Assembly (NCBI GenBank): GCA_949443285.1
Contig: CASSLW010000010.1
Span: forward strand, 1 to 56,019
DNA from: an uncultured Clostridia bacterium
Lineage (GTDB): Bacteria; Bacillota; Clostridia; TANB77; CAG-508
DNA: 56,019 nt
Reading direction: 5' to 3'
Part shown: piece by piece, positions 24,757-34,092 of the stretch
Layout: each line of letters begins with the position of its first letter
How positions within the stretch are numbered: the stretch's first letter is position 1
Position numbers and translations under genes: made by a program
Notes under the pieces: generated by a model
The model's database searches: none
What the model was told of the DNA's origin: nothing
The model's input: only the letters and a program-made list of their open reading frames with translations

Positions 24757-24789
24757 AAAGCGATAAAACTTTTTCAGTCTTATCGCTTT
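24757..24789. terminator. Hairpin between the zinc-ribbon gene and the BRO-N gene
   Basis: AAAGCGATAA (24757-24766) and TTATCGCTTT (24780-24789) form a ten-pair stem. On the minus strand it would end the transcript of the 24892-25362 gene, although the T-run is about 15 bases further on. Confidence 0.55.
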
Positions 24790-24838
24790 CATATTTTTAA
24801 CTTTATTAAACTATTACGAAATTATAATTCGAAAACAA

Positions 24839-24895
24839 GATGTGTCCCAAAATGGACAAAATGTCCAAAAGGAAACGTCCCTAATGGACATTTAC
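24839..24895. repeat. GGACAAAATGTCC hairpin repeat
   Basis: TGTGTCCC, then AAAATGGACAAAATGTCC, then AAAAGGAAACGTCCCT and AATGGACATT. The centre GGACAAAATGTCC is self-complementary. Nearly the same unit occurs inverted at 27899-27955 and within 35725-35813. It lies directly after the stop codon of the zinc-ribbon gene. Confidence 0.8.
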
Positions 24896-25362
24896 ATATC
24901 GTCGTCTTCATCTTCTCCACAACCATGGCATCCGTGGCAACTTCCGTTGCATCCGCCTTGTTCTGGTTCTTCGTCTACGTTTCCTGTCCAGTCAAGCTCT
25001 ATTACATTATTGCATTCTGGGCATTCCACTTCTGTTTTATTTTCATCCACATCAATAATAAATTCATTTTCACAATATGGACAAACTATTTCAAAGTCAA
25101 AACCTTCTTCTGCATATATATCTTTTTCAATATTGTCTATTATGCCTTGCATTTTTGACATTTTTTCTTCTATTTCATTTTGTCTTTCTTCTAATTGTTC
25201 TATTTCTTCTTTTCTGTAATTTGCTATATCATCTACTTTTTCTACGATTACATCTACAAAACTTGAAAGTCTTTTTTTGATGTATTCTAAATCTTCTTTA
25301 TTTTTTATATTTTTTTCAATGTCATCTAAAAAACTTTTGTATTCGTTTTTTATACTTCCCAT
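24892..25362 (-). CDS. Zinc-ribbon protein with coiled coil and Cys/His-rich tail
   Basis: A 156-residue protein. Residues 1-80 are highly charged and form a probable coiled coil (EEIEQLEERQNEIEEKMSKM). A zinc ribbon follows, with CPYCENEF and CPECNNVI. The C-terminus is unusual: QGGCNGSCHGCHGCGED and then a run of acidic residues. I recall similar AAA-free small proteins next to efp in clostridia but cannot name a function. It is 16 bases after efp and so probably in the pepP-efp operon. The metal-binding tail suggests zinc or other metal binding. Confidence 0.75.
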   Translation of the reverse strand: MGSIKNEYKSFLDDIEKNIKNKEDLEYIKKRLSSFVDVIVEKVDDIANYRKEEIEQLEERQNEIEEKMSKMQGIIDNIEKDIYAEEGFDFEIVCPYCENEFIIDVDENKTEVECPECNNVIELDWTGNVDEEPEQGGCNGSCHGCHGCGEDEDDDM

Positions 25363-25378
25363 TCGTCAATCACCTTTC

Positions 25379-25945
25379 TTAAACTCTTTCCATATATTCG
25401 CAAGTTCTTGTGTCTATTTTTAATATATCACCGATATTTACGAATAATGGTACTTGGATTTCTAAACCTGTTTCTAGTTTTGCTGGTTTTCCTGATGTTG
25501 TTGTTGTATTTCCACTAAATCCTGGTTCAGTGTATGTAACTTCTAATTCAACAAATGTAGGTGGTTCTACTGCAAATGTGTTTCCTTTATATGATAGTAT
25601 TGTTACTTCCATATTTTCTTTTAGGTATTTTAAACAATCACCTAATTGTTCTTTGTTTAGTGGTATTTGATCATATGTTTCGTTATCCATAAAGTAATAT
25701 AAATCTCCATCATTATATAAGTATTGCATTACTTTCTTTTCAATTTCTGCTGCTGGATATTTGTCTGATGGATTGAATGTTTTTTCTAATGTTGCTCCAG
25801 TAATAACGTTTTTTAATTTTGTTCTTACAAATGCTGACCCCTTTCCTGGTTTAACATGTTGGAATTCTACTATTCTATATACATTTCCCTCCATTTCAAA
25901 TGTTGTTCCATTTCTAAAATCTCCTGCTGAGTATACTGATGCCAT
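25379..25945 (-). CDS. efp: Elongation factor P
   Basis: A 188-residue translation factor that helps ribosomes through proline runs. It begins [19 protein letters not shown], has the loop [17 protein letters not shown] with the modifiable lysine in the tip, and the three beta-barrel domains end with [21 protein letters not shown] chose the ATG at 25945 because AAAGGAG lies upstream; a start at 25963 would include it. It follows the Xaa-Pro aminopeptidase gene, the same order as in Bacillus. Complete and normal in length. Confidence 0.96.
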   Translation of the reverse strand: MASVYSAGDFRNGTTFEMEGNVYRIVEFQHVKPGKGSAFVRTKLKNVITGATLEKTFNPSDKYPAAEIEKKVMQYLYNDGDLYYFMDNETYDQIPLNKEQLGDCLKYLKENMEVTILSYKGNTFAVEPPTFVELEVTYTEPGFSGNTTTTSGKPAKLETGLEIQVPLFVNIGDILKIDTRTCEYMERV

Positions 25946-26028
25946 ATTTATTTCTCCTTTCAATTTTTATCTCTTTTTATTATTAACTTTAACTATTTTA
26001 CTACATATTTCCAGAAAAATCAAGTACT

Positions 26029-27087
26029 CTATATTATAATATAATTCTTCTCAGATTTGGTCAAACTTATACAACCAAATTTTGTAATTTGAACTGTATC
26101 CTCAATACGAACCCCAAACTTACCAGGAATATAAATCCCAGGTTCATCTGTAACCACCATATTCTCCCTAAGTTGAGCATCAGAGCGATAACTAACATAA
26201 GGAGCCTCATGAATTTCCATACCAAGGCCATGACCCAAACTATGAATTAAGCTATGACCATTCAACTTAAAATCATTTTCAACCATTTTAGTCAACAACC
26301 TAGTACTTGAACCATCCTTCATTTCATCCAAAGTTTGAACTTGATTTTTCAAAACCAAATCATACACAGGTTTTATCATCTCTGGCACACTACCAACAAA
26401 AAATGTTCTTGTCATATCAGAGCAATATCCATTTACCTTACAGCCCATATCTATTGTTATAATATCCTGCTCCTGTACTTTTCTGTCAGTTGGCACTGCG
26501 TGTGGTTTTGATGTATTTTCTCCTGATGCAACAATTGTATCAAAGGCTAAGCCGTCTGTCCTTCTTTTAAAATATTCTTCTATTTCTTCCGCAATTTGCT
26601 TTTCTGTCATTCCTGGTCTTACATATGACAAAATATAGCTAAAGCAATCGTCTGTTATCTCACAAGCTTTTTGCATATTGCTTATTTCTTCTTTATCCTT
26701 TATCATCCTTTGCTTTTCTATTATATGCTCTGTTTCTACCAAATTATTAATTTTATATTTTCTTATCAATTCTTTATATCCTGCATATGTCACATAGTTT
26801 TCTTCAAATCCTACATTTTCACAAAACATAAAGAAATTTTCATAATCATCTTTCGAAACACTATTTATATCATTTACAATTATTTCATCATATAGTGTTA
26901 ATGTACTATGCACATATTCTATATATCTTCCGTCTGTTATATATATGTTTTCTTTTCTAGTAAGCAGTAAAACTCCTTCTGCTTCAATATTTGTTAGGTA
27001 TTTAATATTTACTGGGTTTGAAATTATTAATCCTTGCAAGTCTAAGCTCGACATTGTATTCCTTAGCCATTGTAATTTGGGATTCAT
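26029..27087 (-). CDS. Xaa-Pro aminopeptidase (M24 family)
   Basis: A 352-residue metallopeptidase with the creatinase N-domain (LQGLIISNPVNIKYLTN) and the pita-bread catalytic domain. Metal ligands are visible in order: IDMGCKVNGYCSDMTRTF with two aspartates, HSLGHGLGMEIHEAP with His, EPGIYIPGKFGVRIEDTV with two glutamates. It removes the N-terminal residue before proline in the cytoplasm. The gene is directly upstream of efp, as yqhT is in Bacillus. The ribosome site GAGAGGATG precedes the ATG. Confidence 0.94.
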   Translation of the reverse strand: MNPKLQWLRNTMSSLDLQGLIISNPVNIKYLTNIEAEGVLLLTRKENIYITDGRYIEYVHSTLTLYDEIIVNDINSVSKDDYENFFMFCENVGFEENYVTYAGYKELIRKYKINNLVETEHIIEKQRMIKDKEEISNMQKACEITDDCFSYILSYVRPGMTEKQIAEEIEEYFKRRTDGLAFDTIVASGENTSKPHAVPTDRKVQEQDIITIDMGCKVNGYCSDMTRTFFVGSVPEMIKPVYDLVLKNQVQTLDEMKDGSSTRLLTKMVENDFKLNGHSLIHSLGHGLGMEIHEAPYVSYRSDAQLRENMVVTDEPGIYIPGKFGVRIEDTVQITKFGCISLTKSEKNYIII

Positions 27088-27123
27088 TTAAACCATCCTC
27101 TCAATTTTTATTTATTCCATATT

Positions 27124-27876
27124 TTACGCTTTGTACAATCCTAATGTAAATATTTGCATTAGCACTAGTTTTATTTGTTCAAAAGGTATATACATACTAA
27201 CAAATGTAGCTATTACTATAAATGGTCCAAAAGGTATGTATTCATCTGTTTTCTTTATTTTTGATATTAATAAAAATATGCTAAGTATTGCTCCTATTAA
27301 GAATGATACCAATGTAATTATTATAATATTTTGAAATCCAAAGAATAATCCCAATGCTCCCATTAGCTTAACATCACCAAATCCCATGGCTTCTTTCCCA
27401 TAGAATAGTCCCCCAACTAACGTTATTAATAAGAATATTCCGCCACCTGTTAACATTCCAAGTAACATATTAATTGTTATTGCTACATTTGATAGTCCAT
27501 ATAAAAATGCAAAAATTATTCCTACTTCAAATATTGTTAAGTTAAGTCTATTTGGTATAATTTGTAGTTTGTAATCTATTACAAATGCAGATAAAAGCAT
27601 TGGTGTTAAAATTAGATATTTTATTAAATCTAAATTTCCTACTATTGTGTTATGTATTCCAAATTTATATACTAATGTAACATATATAATTGCTGTTATT
27701 AGCATTAAGATATAATTTGGTTTGAAATTCATCTTTCTTTCTGTAAAAAATTCTTTTGAAAATACTTTTTTATAGTCTGGCAACCTTACATTTAACCAAG
27801 CTACAAGCTCTCCCATAAATAATCCAACTATTGCTGCTACTACATAGTACGCAATATGTACGTCATTAAAATACAT
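27124..27876 (-). CDS. Prepilin peptidase (A24 family)
   Basis: A 250-residue membrane aspartyl protease with seven or eight helices. The two catalytic aspartates are visible in AFVIDYKLQIIPNRL and MGFGDVKLMGALGL, the latter the family's GxGDxK motif. The N-terminal helix (VVAAIVGLFMGELVAWLNVRLP) and the short cytoplasmic loop are typical, but the zinc-binding cysteines of the larger PilD forms are absent. It probably cleaves the pilin-like proteins of this window (28501-29994, 51405-53301 and 54094-55996), all of which start with a short basic leader and GITLISLVIT. Confidence 0.92.
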   Translation of the reverse strand: MYFNDVHIAYYVVAAIVGLFMGELVAWLNVRLPDYKKVFSKEFFTERKMNFKPNYILMLITAIIYVTLVYKFGIHNTIVGNLDLIKYLILTPMLLSAFVIDYKLQIIPNRLNLTIFEVGIIFAFLYGLSNVAITINMLLGMLTGGGIFLLITLVGGLFYGKEAMGFGDVKLMGALGLFFGFQNIIIITLVSFLIGAILSIFLLISKIKKTDEYIPFGPFIVIATFVSMYIPFEQIKLVLMQIFTLGLYKA

Positions 27877-27898
27877 CTTTTATTTCTCCTTTTTTCTA

Positions 27899-27955
27899 CT
27901 GTGTCCATTGGGGACGTTTCCTTTTGGACATTTTGTCCATTTTGGGACACATCTT
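27899..27955. repeat. GGACAAAATGTCC hairpin repeat
   Basis: Inverted copy of the repeat at 24839-24895, with GTGTCCATTGGGGACGTTTCC, then TTTTGGACATTTTGTCCATT and TTGGGACACATC. It is placed just past the yqeG stop codon. Confidence 0.85.
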
Positions 27956-27961
27956 TGCTTC

Positions 27962-28447
27962 TTATTTAGTCAGTTTCCTTTTTATTCGATTTTCTATTGG
28001 TCTTTTCCAAGCTGTGTACCAATAGTCTTTTTCATTTATTGGGTCTACCAGTATTGTAAACATTTTGCACCTATTTCCACCTATAATGTCTGTAAATATC
28101 TGGTCTCCTACTACTCCTATGTTATCTGGATTTTCTTTTAATTGTTTTTCTACTTTTTTAAATCCTGATTTTAGTGGTTTTCTTGCAAAATTCATATATG
28201 GTATTCCTAATTTTTCTGATACTTTTCCCACTTTTTCTTTATTGTTTGAATTTGATAATATATATAATTTAGTTCCTTGTCCTTGCAGATTTTTTGCCCA
28301 TGTTTCAACTTCTTTTGATAAGTTTTGGTCGTAATCTATTAATGTGTTATCTACATCTAGTATTAATGCTTTTATATTGTTTTTTTGCAAAAATTCTATT
28401 GTTATGTCTTCTACTTTTTCTAAGTAAGCTCTTGGTTTTATAAACAT
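27962..28447 (-). CDS. yqeG: YqeG-family HAD IIIA phosphatase
   Basis: A 161-residue HAD-fold hydrolase. Motif I is ILDVDNTLIDYD, motif II is YILSNSNN, a lysine follows in ARKPLKSGFKK, and motif III with the metal-binding aspartates is VVGDQIFTDIIGGNRCKM. The overall layout matches the YqeG/GEP4 family, which includes phosphatidylglycerophosphate phosphatases; the substrate here is not certain. GGAGG precedes the start. Repeats flank it on both sides, so it may be transcribed alone or with the pilin-like gene upstream. Confidence 0.92.
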   Translation of the reverse strand: MFIKPRAYLEKVEDITIEFLQKNNIKALILDVDNTLIDYDQNLSKEVETWAKNLQGQGTKLYILSNSNNKEKVGKVSEKLGIPYMNFARKPLKSGFKKVEKQLKENPDNIGVVGDQIFTDIIGGNRCKMFTILVDPINEKDYWYTAWKRPIENRIKRKLTK

Positions 28448-28461
28448 TTCTTCCTCCGTTT

Positions 28462-28500
28462 TGCCAATTTGTCAAAATGGGAATATTCCCCTAATTGACA
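28462..28500. repeat. GGGAATATTCCC hairpin repeat after the pilin-like gene
   Basis: GCCAATTTGTCAAAAT, then GGGAATATTCCCC, then TAATTGACATT forms a long imperfect stem around GGGAATATTCCC. It begins directly after the stop codon at 28501 and looks like a diverged member of the same hairpin repeat group. Confidence 0.6.
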
Positions 28501-29994
28501 TTATATTTCTAAAATGTATGGTTCTTCACTTGTTCCTTTTCCGCCTGATACTTTTACTTCTGATTTTAATGTAGATACTGTACGAATTCCCCAAGAATAG
28601 CTACGTGTGCTCATCGAAGCACTTGATACGACATAGCATATATTTCTATCATTTATTTCTCCTGTGTTCTCCCATATATTGTATACAATAAAGTATATGG
28701 CTGTTGTAGTTTTTTCTGGTTCCTGAACCCATACTCCACGTGATGCTAACCAGTAAGTTTGATTATTCTCTGCTTTTGATATTTCTAGTTTTTTCATCTG
28801 CTCATAGTCTATTTCTCTATTAGTATCTCCGTCTTTTAATGTGTTATTATAATTACTCATATGTGGATATTTGCTTGGTGCCACATACATATTAGGACTT
28901 TCTGAATAAGGCTTGTCTGGAACACTACCTACACATCTTATACTACTTTCATATTTTGTATTTAAATATTTTTGTGCTTCATTATTCAATCTTTTTATTG
29001 CATTATTGTATGAATTTTTCGTTGTAGTTGCCACTGCATTATTATATGCTAAACCATCTTGTGCAGCTCCTGTTCCATTTCCTATTTCCACTTTCGCTGT
29101 TGTTGGATTTGGTGTTATAGTTTGTATTCCATAATTTGTTCCATTTTGTATATCGTATTTTTTATCATATAATACAATATTTTTATCTGTTTTATCTATA
29201 TATTTTACATAGTCGCCAGCTTTAAGTCTTGTACTTGCTAATGTTGTTGCTTTAATTGACACTTCTTCTGATTGTATGTCCCCATTTACTAGTTTTATTT
29301 TATATTCGCCAATTTCTGGTAATGAAAAATATCCTTGACGCCCAACTCTCCAATCATTTGAATTTGCCTTTTTGTAGTACACATCCCATTTCTCTATATC
29401 ACCAGCATATTGAACATTTATTATATTTACTTGCCATTGTTCATTCTCTATTGTTTCTTTTATTGTTACATCAAATGTTGGCTTGTTACTGCTTTCTTGC
29501 CCTTTATACTCTACATTATATAGGTTATTTGGCAATTGTTCTAAAACATATACTTTTTCATTTTCATATCTTACACCATCTAAACTTATTACTTTTCTTT
29601 TTTCTAAGTTTATAAATACTGATTGTTTTACACCTTCTATATTTAACTTATCTTTTAATTGTTGTTCTGTAAAAAATTTATAGCCTGCTATGCTTCCAGC
29701 ATCATCGCTATATCCATAGTCTTTTACTATTTTTAGTCTTTCTATTAATTCATTATAATGAGCTGACCCTGTTTGTATGCTTTCTCCTTCTGTTTCGTCA
29801 AAGCTTTGCTTTTGGCTTCTTATCTTATCTACATTTATTTGTAGTATTTTTAATTCTGTTGTAAATGCTGTTACATTTGATGATTTTACTACTTCAATTC
29901 CTGAATATGTTGCTACTGATGCTAATATAATTAGTATTATTATTGTTATTACGAGTGATATTAATGTTATTCCTGATGCTCTTGTATTTTTCAT
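28501..29994 (-). CDS. Type IV pilin-like surface protein with large C-terminal domain
   Basis: A 497-residue protein with a class III-type prepilin leader: MKNTRASG, then ITLISLVITIIILIILASVAT. The expected processing site is after Gly8. The usual glutamate at position 5 of the mature protein is replaced (ITLIS instead of FTLIE). Beyond the helix lie a long helical spine, an Ig-like region (FDVTIKETIENEQWQVNI) and a large C-terminal region with NNQTYWLASRGVWVQEPEKT that resembles surface proteins of gut Firmicutes. The matching peptidase is encoded at 27124-27876. AAAGGTGG precedes the start. Its function, possibly adhesion, is inferred. Confidence 0.78.
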   Translation of the reverse strand: MKNTRASGITLISLVITIIILIILASVATYSGIEVVKSSNVTAFTTELKILQINVDKIRSQKQSFDETEGESIQTGSAHYNELIERLKIVKDYGYSDDAGSIAGYKFFTEQQLKDKLNIEGVKQSVFINLEKRKVISLDGVRYENEKVYVLEQLPNNLYNVEYKGQESSNKPTFDVTIKETIENEQWQVNIINVQYAGDIEKWDVYYKKANSNDWRVGRQGYFSLPEIGEYKIKLVNGDIQSEEVSIKATTLASTRLKAGDYVKYIDKTDKNIVLYDKKYDIQNGTNYGIQTITPNPTTAKVEIGNGTGAAQDGLAYNNAVATTTKNSYNNAIKRLNNEAQKYLNTKYESSIRCVGSVPDKPYSESPNMYVAPSKYPHMSNYNNTLKDGDTNREIDYEQMKKLEISKAENNQTYWLASRGVWVQEPEKTTTAIYFIVYNIWENTGEINDRNICYVVSSASMSTRSYSWGIRTVSTLKSEVKVSGGKGTSEEPYILEI

Positions 29995-30065
29995 TTTATA
30001 CCCACCTTTTATCTCTTTTGTTCTACGTCAGATTTTATTTTGACATTTTTATTATACTATAAATT

Positions 30066-30136
30066 AAAAAAAAAGCAAGAATTTTCATTTAATTTATAAG
30101 TTACTATTCAAACAATTTAATTAAATGTTCTTGCTT
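30066..30136 (-). terminator. Terminator after sleB
   Basis: AAGCAAGAA (30073-30081) pairs with TTCTTGCTT (30128-30136), with further pairing of ATTTAATT and AATTAAAT inside. On the minus strand it is followed by a run of nine T. Confidence 0.8.
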
Positions 30137-30142
30137 AATATT

Positions 30143-30835
30143 TTATTTACAAAATCTATGCTTGCCAATTGTCACAGTCATAGGTCTTGACCATATCCAC
30201 TTATTCGTTGCAGTCGCTGGATTAAAATAATATATAGCCCCATATGTTGGGTCCCAACCATTAAGTGCATCTTGTGCCGCTTTTTTAGCAGTACTATTAG
30301 GTGTCAAATTTATTTGTCCATCTGACACAACATCAAATGCACCACTTTGATAGATTACACCTGATATTGAATTTGGAAATGAACTACTTTTTACTCTATT
30401 CATTACAACAGCTCCAACTGCTACTTGACCAGTATAAGACTCTCCCCTCGCTTCTCCATAAATTAGCCTTGCAAGCAAATTCACATTGCTAGAATTGCTA
30501 GTAGAGCCACTTGAAGACGAACCGCTTGAACTAAAAATCCCCATTGCCTTTAATGTTGCCGGTCCTGCTATTCCATCTTGTGTTAATCCATTTTTTCTTT
30601 GAAAATATTTTACCGCATTTAATGTTTGCGTTCCATAAATTCCATCTATGTTTCCATTATAATATCCCCAACGCTTTAACTTTGTTTGTATTTGTCTTAC
30701 TTCATCTCCTCTAGAACCATATTTTGACAATGCTTCTACTGAGTTATTTTCCGATACTGCTATAAACGTTAGAATACCTATCCCTATTAAACTAATTATA
30801 AATGTTATAATTATTCTTTTTTTATTCTTTAACAT
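30143..30835 (-). CDS. sleB: Spore cortex-lytic enzyme SleB
   Basis: A 230-residue exported enzyme that degrades spore cortex peptidoglycan during germination. After a signal/anchor helix comes a peptidoglycan-binding domain (SRGDEVRQIQTKLKRWGYYN and TLNAVKYFQRKNGL), a Ser/Gly linker and the hydrolase_2 catalytic domain (LARLIYGEARGESYTGQVAV with the key Glu, then VVMNRVKSSSFPNSISGVIY and the end IGKHRFCK). The start at 30835 fits AGGTGG at a distance of five bases; an ATG at 30844 lies inside that site. It supports an endospore-forming host. Confidence 0.93.
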   Translation of the reverse strand: MLKNKKRIIITFIISLIGIGILTFIAVSENNSVEALSKYGSRGDEVRQIQTKLKRWGYYNGNIDGIYGTQTLNAVKYFQRKNGLTQDGIAGPATLKAMGIFSSSGSSSSGSTSNSSNVNLLARLIYGEARGESYTGQVAVGAVVMNRVKSSSFPNSISGVIYQSGAFDVVSDGQINLTPNSTAKKAAQDALNGWDPTYGAIYYFNPATATNKWIWSRPMTVTIGKHRFCK

Positions 30836-30913
30836 AAAAACCACCTATATTAATAAAAATTTCCTTTTTCCTATTTTTATCATTTAAGTGATTTTTTATA
30901 CATTTTATTTTTC

Positions 30914-30984
30914 CTGCCAAGAAGGACCGTCCCCAGTGGCATCGATGTTTTTTGCTCTATCCCCAAATACACCCAAATACATCA
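30914..30984. repeat. GGGGACGGTCC hairpin repeat after holA
   Basis: CTGCCAAGAAGGACCGTCC, then CCAGTGGCA is a stem-forming unit, and the next part (TCGATGTTTTTTGCTCTATC, then CCCAAATACACC, then CAAATACATC) forms a second imperfect stem. The unit resembles those at 44846-44944 and 48910-49015 and runs into the holA stop codon. Confidence 0.7.
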
Positions 30985-32007
30985 AGAACAATATCTACAC
31001 AAAATAGCTTCCAAACCGACTTGTAAATCAATCAATCCATTCTTATAATTAAAATCCAAATCTCGTAAACTTTGTAAAATGCCTTTAAGTTCACTCTCTT
31101 TGAAATACTTAGCTTGTGTCTTATATTTGTTCACCAAAAAAGTTTGATTAGGTTTTAAATTCAAGCTAGTAATAACATCTTTATTATACTTCACTGACAA
31201 TTTTGTAAAATACAATTTTTTAAAGTGATTATACAAGGTAATTAGAATTTTTTGCACTGGTTCTTTTGCAAATATCAAGTTTTTCAAGACTTCTAATGCT
31301 TTTGCTATGTCTTTTTTACCAAGTGTGTCTGTTAGGTCAAATATTACACTTTCTAATTTTTTTATAGTTAATTTGTCAACATCTTCTCTTTTTATTGTTC
31401 CATTTGGTCCAACATATTCAATTAGCTTTCTAATTTCGTTTATTATGTCTTGCATATTCGTTCCGCAACATTCTATAAAATATCTTAAAGTACTGTTGTC
31501 TATTTGTACTTTATATCCATTACATATTGCTTTTATTCTTGCTTCTATTTGTATTGCTTTTTGGAAGTCAAATTGACATACTATACCTAATTTGTCCAGT
31601 GTTGTGTATAGTTCTTGTTTTTTATCTGCATCTTCTTCTACAAATACTAAAACTATACTTTCATTTATTATTTTGATGTTTTCTTGTATGTATTTGTTGA
31701 TTTTTTCTTTTAGTTTTGCTGTTTCTGCATTTTTTCTTTTTCCTTCTTTTTTTAGTATTCCTGTATTTCGTGCTATTATTAATTTTTTTTCATATCCAAA
31801 TGCAGGGGTTTCGATGTTTGCTATTAATTCACTTATATTGCTTTCGTCTATCAATATGTAGTTTATTCCTTTTATTGCCTCACCAAATAATGATTTTATC
31901 TTTTTTAGTGTTGTTTCTAATAAAAATAATTCTTCTCCATATAGCAAGTATAAGCTTTTTAAATTTTGATTTTTTAGTTCTTTTTCTAAATTTTCTATTG
32001 TTACCAT
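30982..32007 (-). CDS. holA: DNA polymerase III delta subunit
   Basis: A 341-residue clamp-loader subunit. LKSLYLLYGEELFLLETTLKKI near the N-terminus matches the HolA start. The middle has TPAFGYEKKLIIARNTG and LVFVEEDADKK, and YFIECCGTNMQDIINEIRKL begins the domain linked to the AAA lid, followed by SVIFDLTDTLGKKDIAKALEV. It opens the sliding clamp during replication. Length is normal. The gene is isolated between a terminator of the debranching enzyme gene and a repeat. Confidence 0.93.
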   Translation of the reverse strand: MVTIENLEKELKNQNLKSLYLLYGEELFLLETTLKKIKSLFGEAIKGINYILIDESNISELIANIETPAFGYEKKLIIARNTGILKKEGKRKNAETAKLKEKINKYIQENIKIINESIVLVFVEEDADKKQELYTTLDKLGIVCQFDFQKAIQIEARIKAICNGYKVQIDNSTLRYFIECCGTNMQDIINEIRKLIEYVGPNGTIKREDVDKLTIKKLESVIFDLTDTLGKKDIAKALEVLKNLIFAKEPVQKILITLYNHFKKLYFTKLSVKYNKDVITSLNLKPNQTFLVNKYKTQAKYFKESELKGILQSLRDLDFNYKNGLIDLQVGLEAILCRYCS

Positions 32008-32039
32008 TTTTCGCCCCCATATTTTACATTTTTTATTTA

Positions 32040-32062
32040 AGCGTCTAGATTTTCCAGACGCT
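32040..32062 (-). terminator. Terminator after the debranching enzyme gene
   Basis: AGCGTCT(A/G)GA and TC(T/C)AGACGCT arms (32040-32049 and 32053-32062) lie eight bases past the stop codon, followed on the minus strand by TAAATAAAAAATG; a stable stem with a modest T-tract. Confidence 0.7.
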
Positions 32063-32069
32063 CATTTTT

Positions 32070-34077
32070 CTATTTTTTTAAGATAATTCTAATAATTTCT
32101 GATATACTCCAAGCTTGTGCTATTGTACCTTTTGGTAATTGTTCTCCTTCGGAGTCATATATTTCCGCTACACTTCCTATACAGCCCCTTTGGTCAATTT
32201 CTTTTTCAAATGTTTTTTTAGTGTTTTGTATGAATTTTTCTAGTTTCTTTTCTAAATCTTGTTTTTCCTTTTTATTTTTTGTTTCTTTTATGATATTTTT
32301 TAAACTGTTGTAATATAGTCCCAATAGCCAAGTCCAGGTAATTCCTTGGTGGTAACTAGAATCTCTTTTTTCTCCATCGCCTTCATATATTGCTACATAT
32401 TTTTCTTCATCACTAGCTAGTGTTTTTAATCCATAATCGTTTAATAATTTATTTTCAACTACTTCTAGCATATTTTTGGCTTGTTCTGATGTCGGATCTA
32501 CTACTGGATATGTTAAACTTAATGCAAATAATTGATTTGGTCTTACTTTACTATCACCTAAAACATCTTCTAGACATTTTGTGTCTTCATTGTAGAATTT
32601 GTCGTTAAATTCTAGTTTGCATTTTTGGGCTAGTTCTTCATATTTTTTTGAATTATTAGATTCTCCAAATTTTTTACTTAGTTTTGCCATAATCATATTT
32701 GCGTTATACCATAAGCTATTTACTTCTACAACTTTACCATTTCTAGGTGTTATAGCTACTCCGTTGTATTTTGCATCCATCCAAGTATTTTGGGTTTCTT
32801 CTGTTCCTGAAACTATTAATCCATCCACATCTAAGTATATATTGTTGCTATCAACATCTACTCCGCTTTGTGTAATTTTCAATTACATCTTGCATTGTTT
32901 TATATATTTCTTTTTTTACAAATTCATAGTCTCCTGTGTAGTCGATGTATTTTTGTACTTGTTCAAATAACAATAATGATGCGTCTACACTGTTATACAG
33001 TGGTCTATTATCATATCCTGAGTATCCATTTGGAACTAATCCATATTTTACATCTCTTATCATTGTTTTTAGGACTTCTTTTGCTATTTCGAATCTTTTT
33101 GTTACTAATAGTAATCCTTCAAATGCAATTAAGCTATCTCTTCCCCAGTCTAAAAACCATGGATATCCTGCGATGATTGTGTGTAATGAAAAATTAGGAC
33201 GATATGCTACAAAATTGTCTGATGCTACTAATAATTTCTTTATTAGTTTTTCATCTTTTTTATTTATTAGTCCTGATTTTTCAAAGATTTCTTGCATTCT
33301 TTTTGTTTCTTTTTCAATTAGGTCTTTTACGTCTATTTCTTCTATATTTGCTTCTAATGAGCATACAAATGATATTTCTTTTTCTGTTTTTGCTGGAATT
33401 TCTATTTCATATACTCCTGGAACCACATGATTTTCTTCTGCTGAAAATCCACGTTTTTCTTCTTCTATGTAAAACATATTTCTAAAAGTATCATTTTGAT
33501 GTTCTATGTAATTTCCTTCTGATATGTGCATATATATTGGTGTTTGCGAATTTCTGTCTACTACAAGTTTTACTTTTCCTTTATAAATTTCTTGTCTTAA
33601 TTCAAATTCGTGATTTTCATTTACTATATGAAAATCTCTAAAATTAACAATTGGGGCTAAGGTCAATTTCGCTTTTGCTCCACCTGTTTTAACTTTGTAA
33701 TGCACTCCTACTGTGTTTTTTCCATATTCCATACAAATTGTTTTTGTTATCTGTGTTGTTCCTACTTTATACCTAAATGTTGGCACAATTTCTTTTTCAA
33801 ATTCTTCTTGATATTCAAAACCTTTTGATATATATTCTTTTCCAACATTTGTGTATAAATCGTATTTTCTTCCCCTAACTTCAAGACTTTCATCTATTTT
33901 TGATAATATCAGAAATCTTCTTGCTGGCGGTGTTAGTGGCGCAATTAATAATCCACTATATTTTCTTACATTTGCTCCTATTATAGTTGATGAACTATAT
34001 CCACCTATTCCATTTGTAATTAGCCATTCTTTGTTTAATCCATTTTCTAAATTTAATGTTTCTTTTGTAAATTTCAT
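32070..34077 (-). CDS. Glycogen debranching enzyme (amylo-alpha-1,6-glucosidase), +1 shift at CGG
   Basis: A 668-residue enzyme when the C of the in-frame CGG at 32865-32863 is skipped. The N-domain begins TLNLENGLNKEWLITNGIGG and TPPARRFLI (archaeal/bacterial GDE-N type). The (alpha/alpha)6 catalytic domain has YPWFLDWGRDSLIAFEGLLL and VPNGYSGYDNRPLYNSVDAS. The C-terminal part has ATKYNGVAITPRNGKVVEVN-like segments, HQGITWTWLLGLYYN and GTIAQAWSISEI. Read without the shift the protein ends after 408 residues, and the rest lacks a ribosome site. Family members have both parts in one chain. It hydrolyses alpha-1,6 branches of glycogen-like polymers. Confidence 0.88.
32862..32865 (-). other. CGG +1 frameshift site of the debranching enzyme gene
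   Basis: Frame ACA AAG CGG AGT, stop four codons later; skipping C gives ACA AAG GGA GTA GAT (Thr-Lys-Gly-Val-Asp), codon 405, and joins the catalytic domain halves. Confidence 0.87.
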
Positions 34078-34092
34078 ATTTTTTCCAACCTT

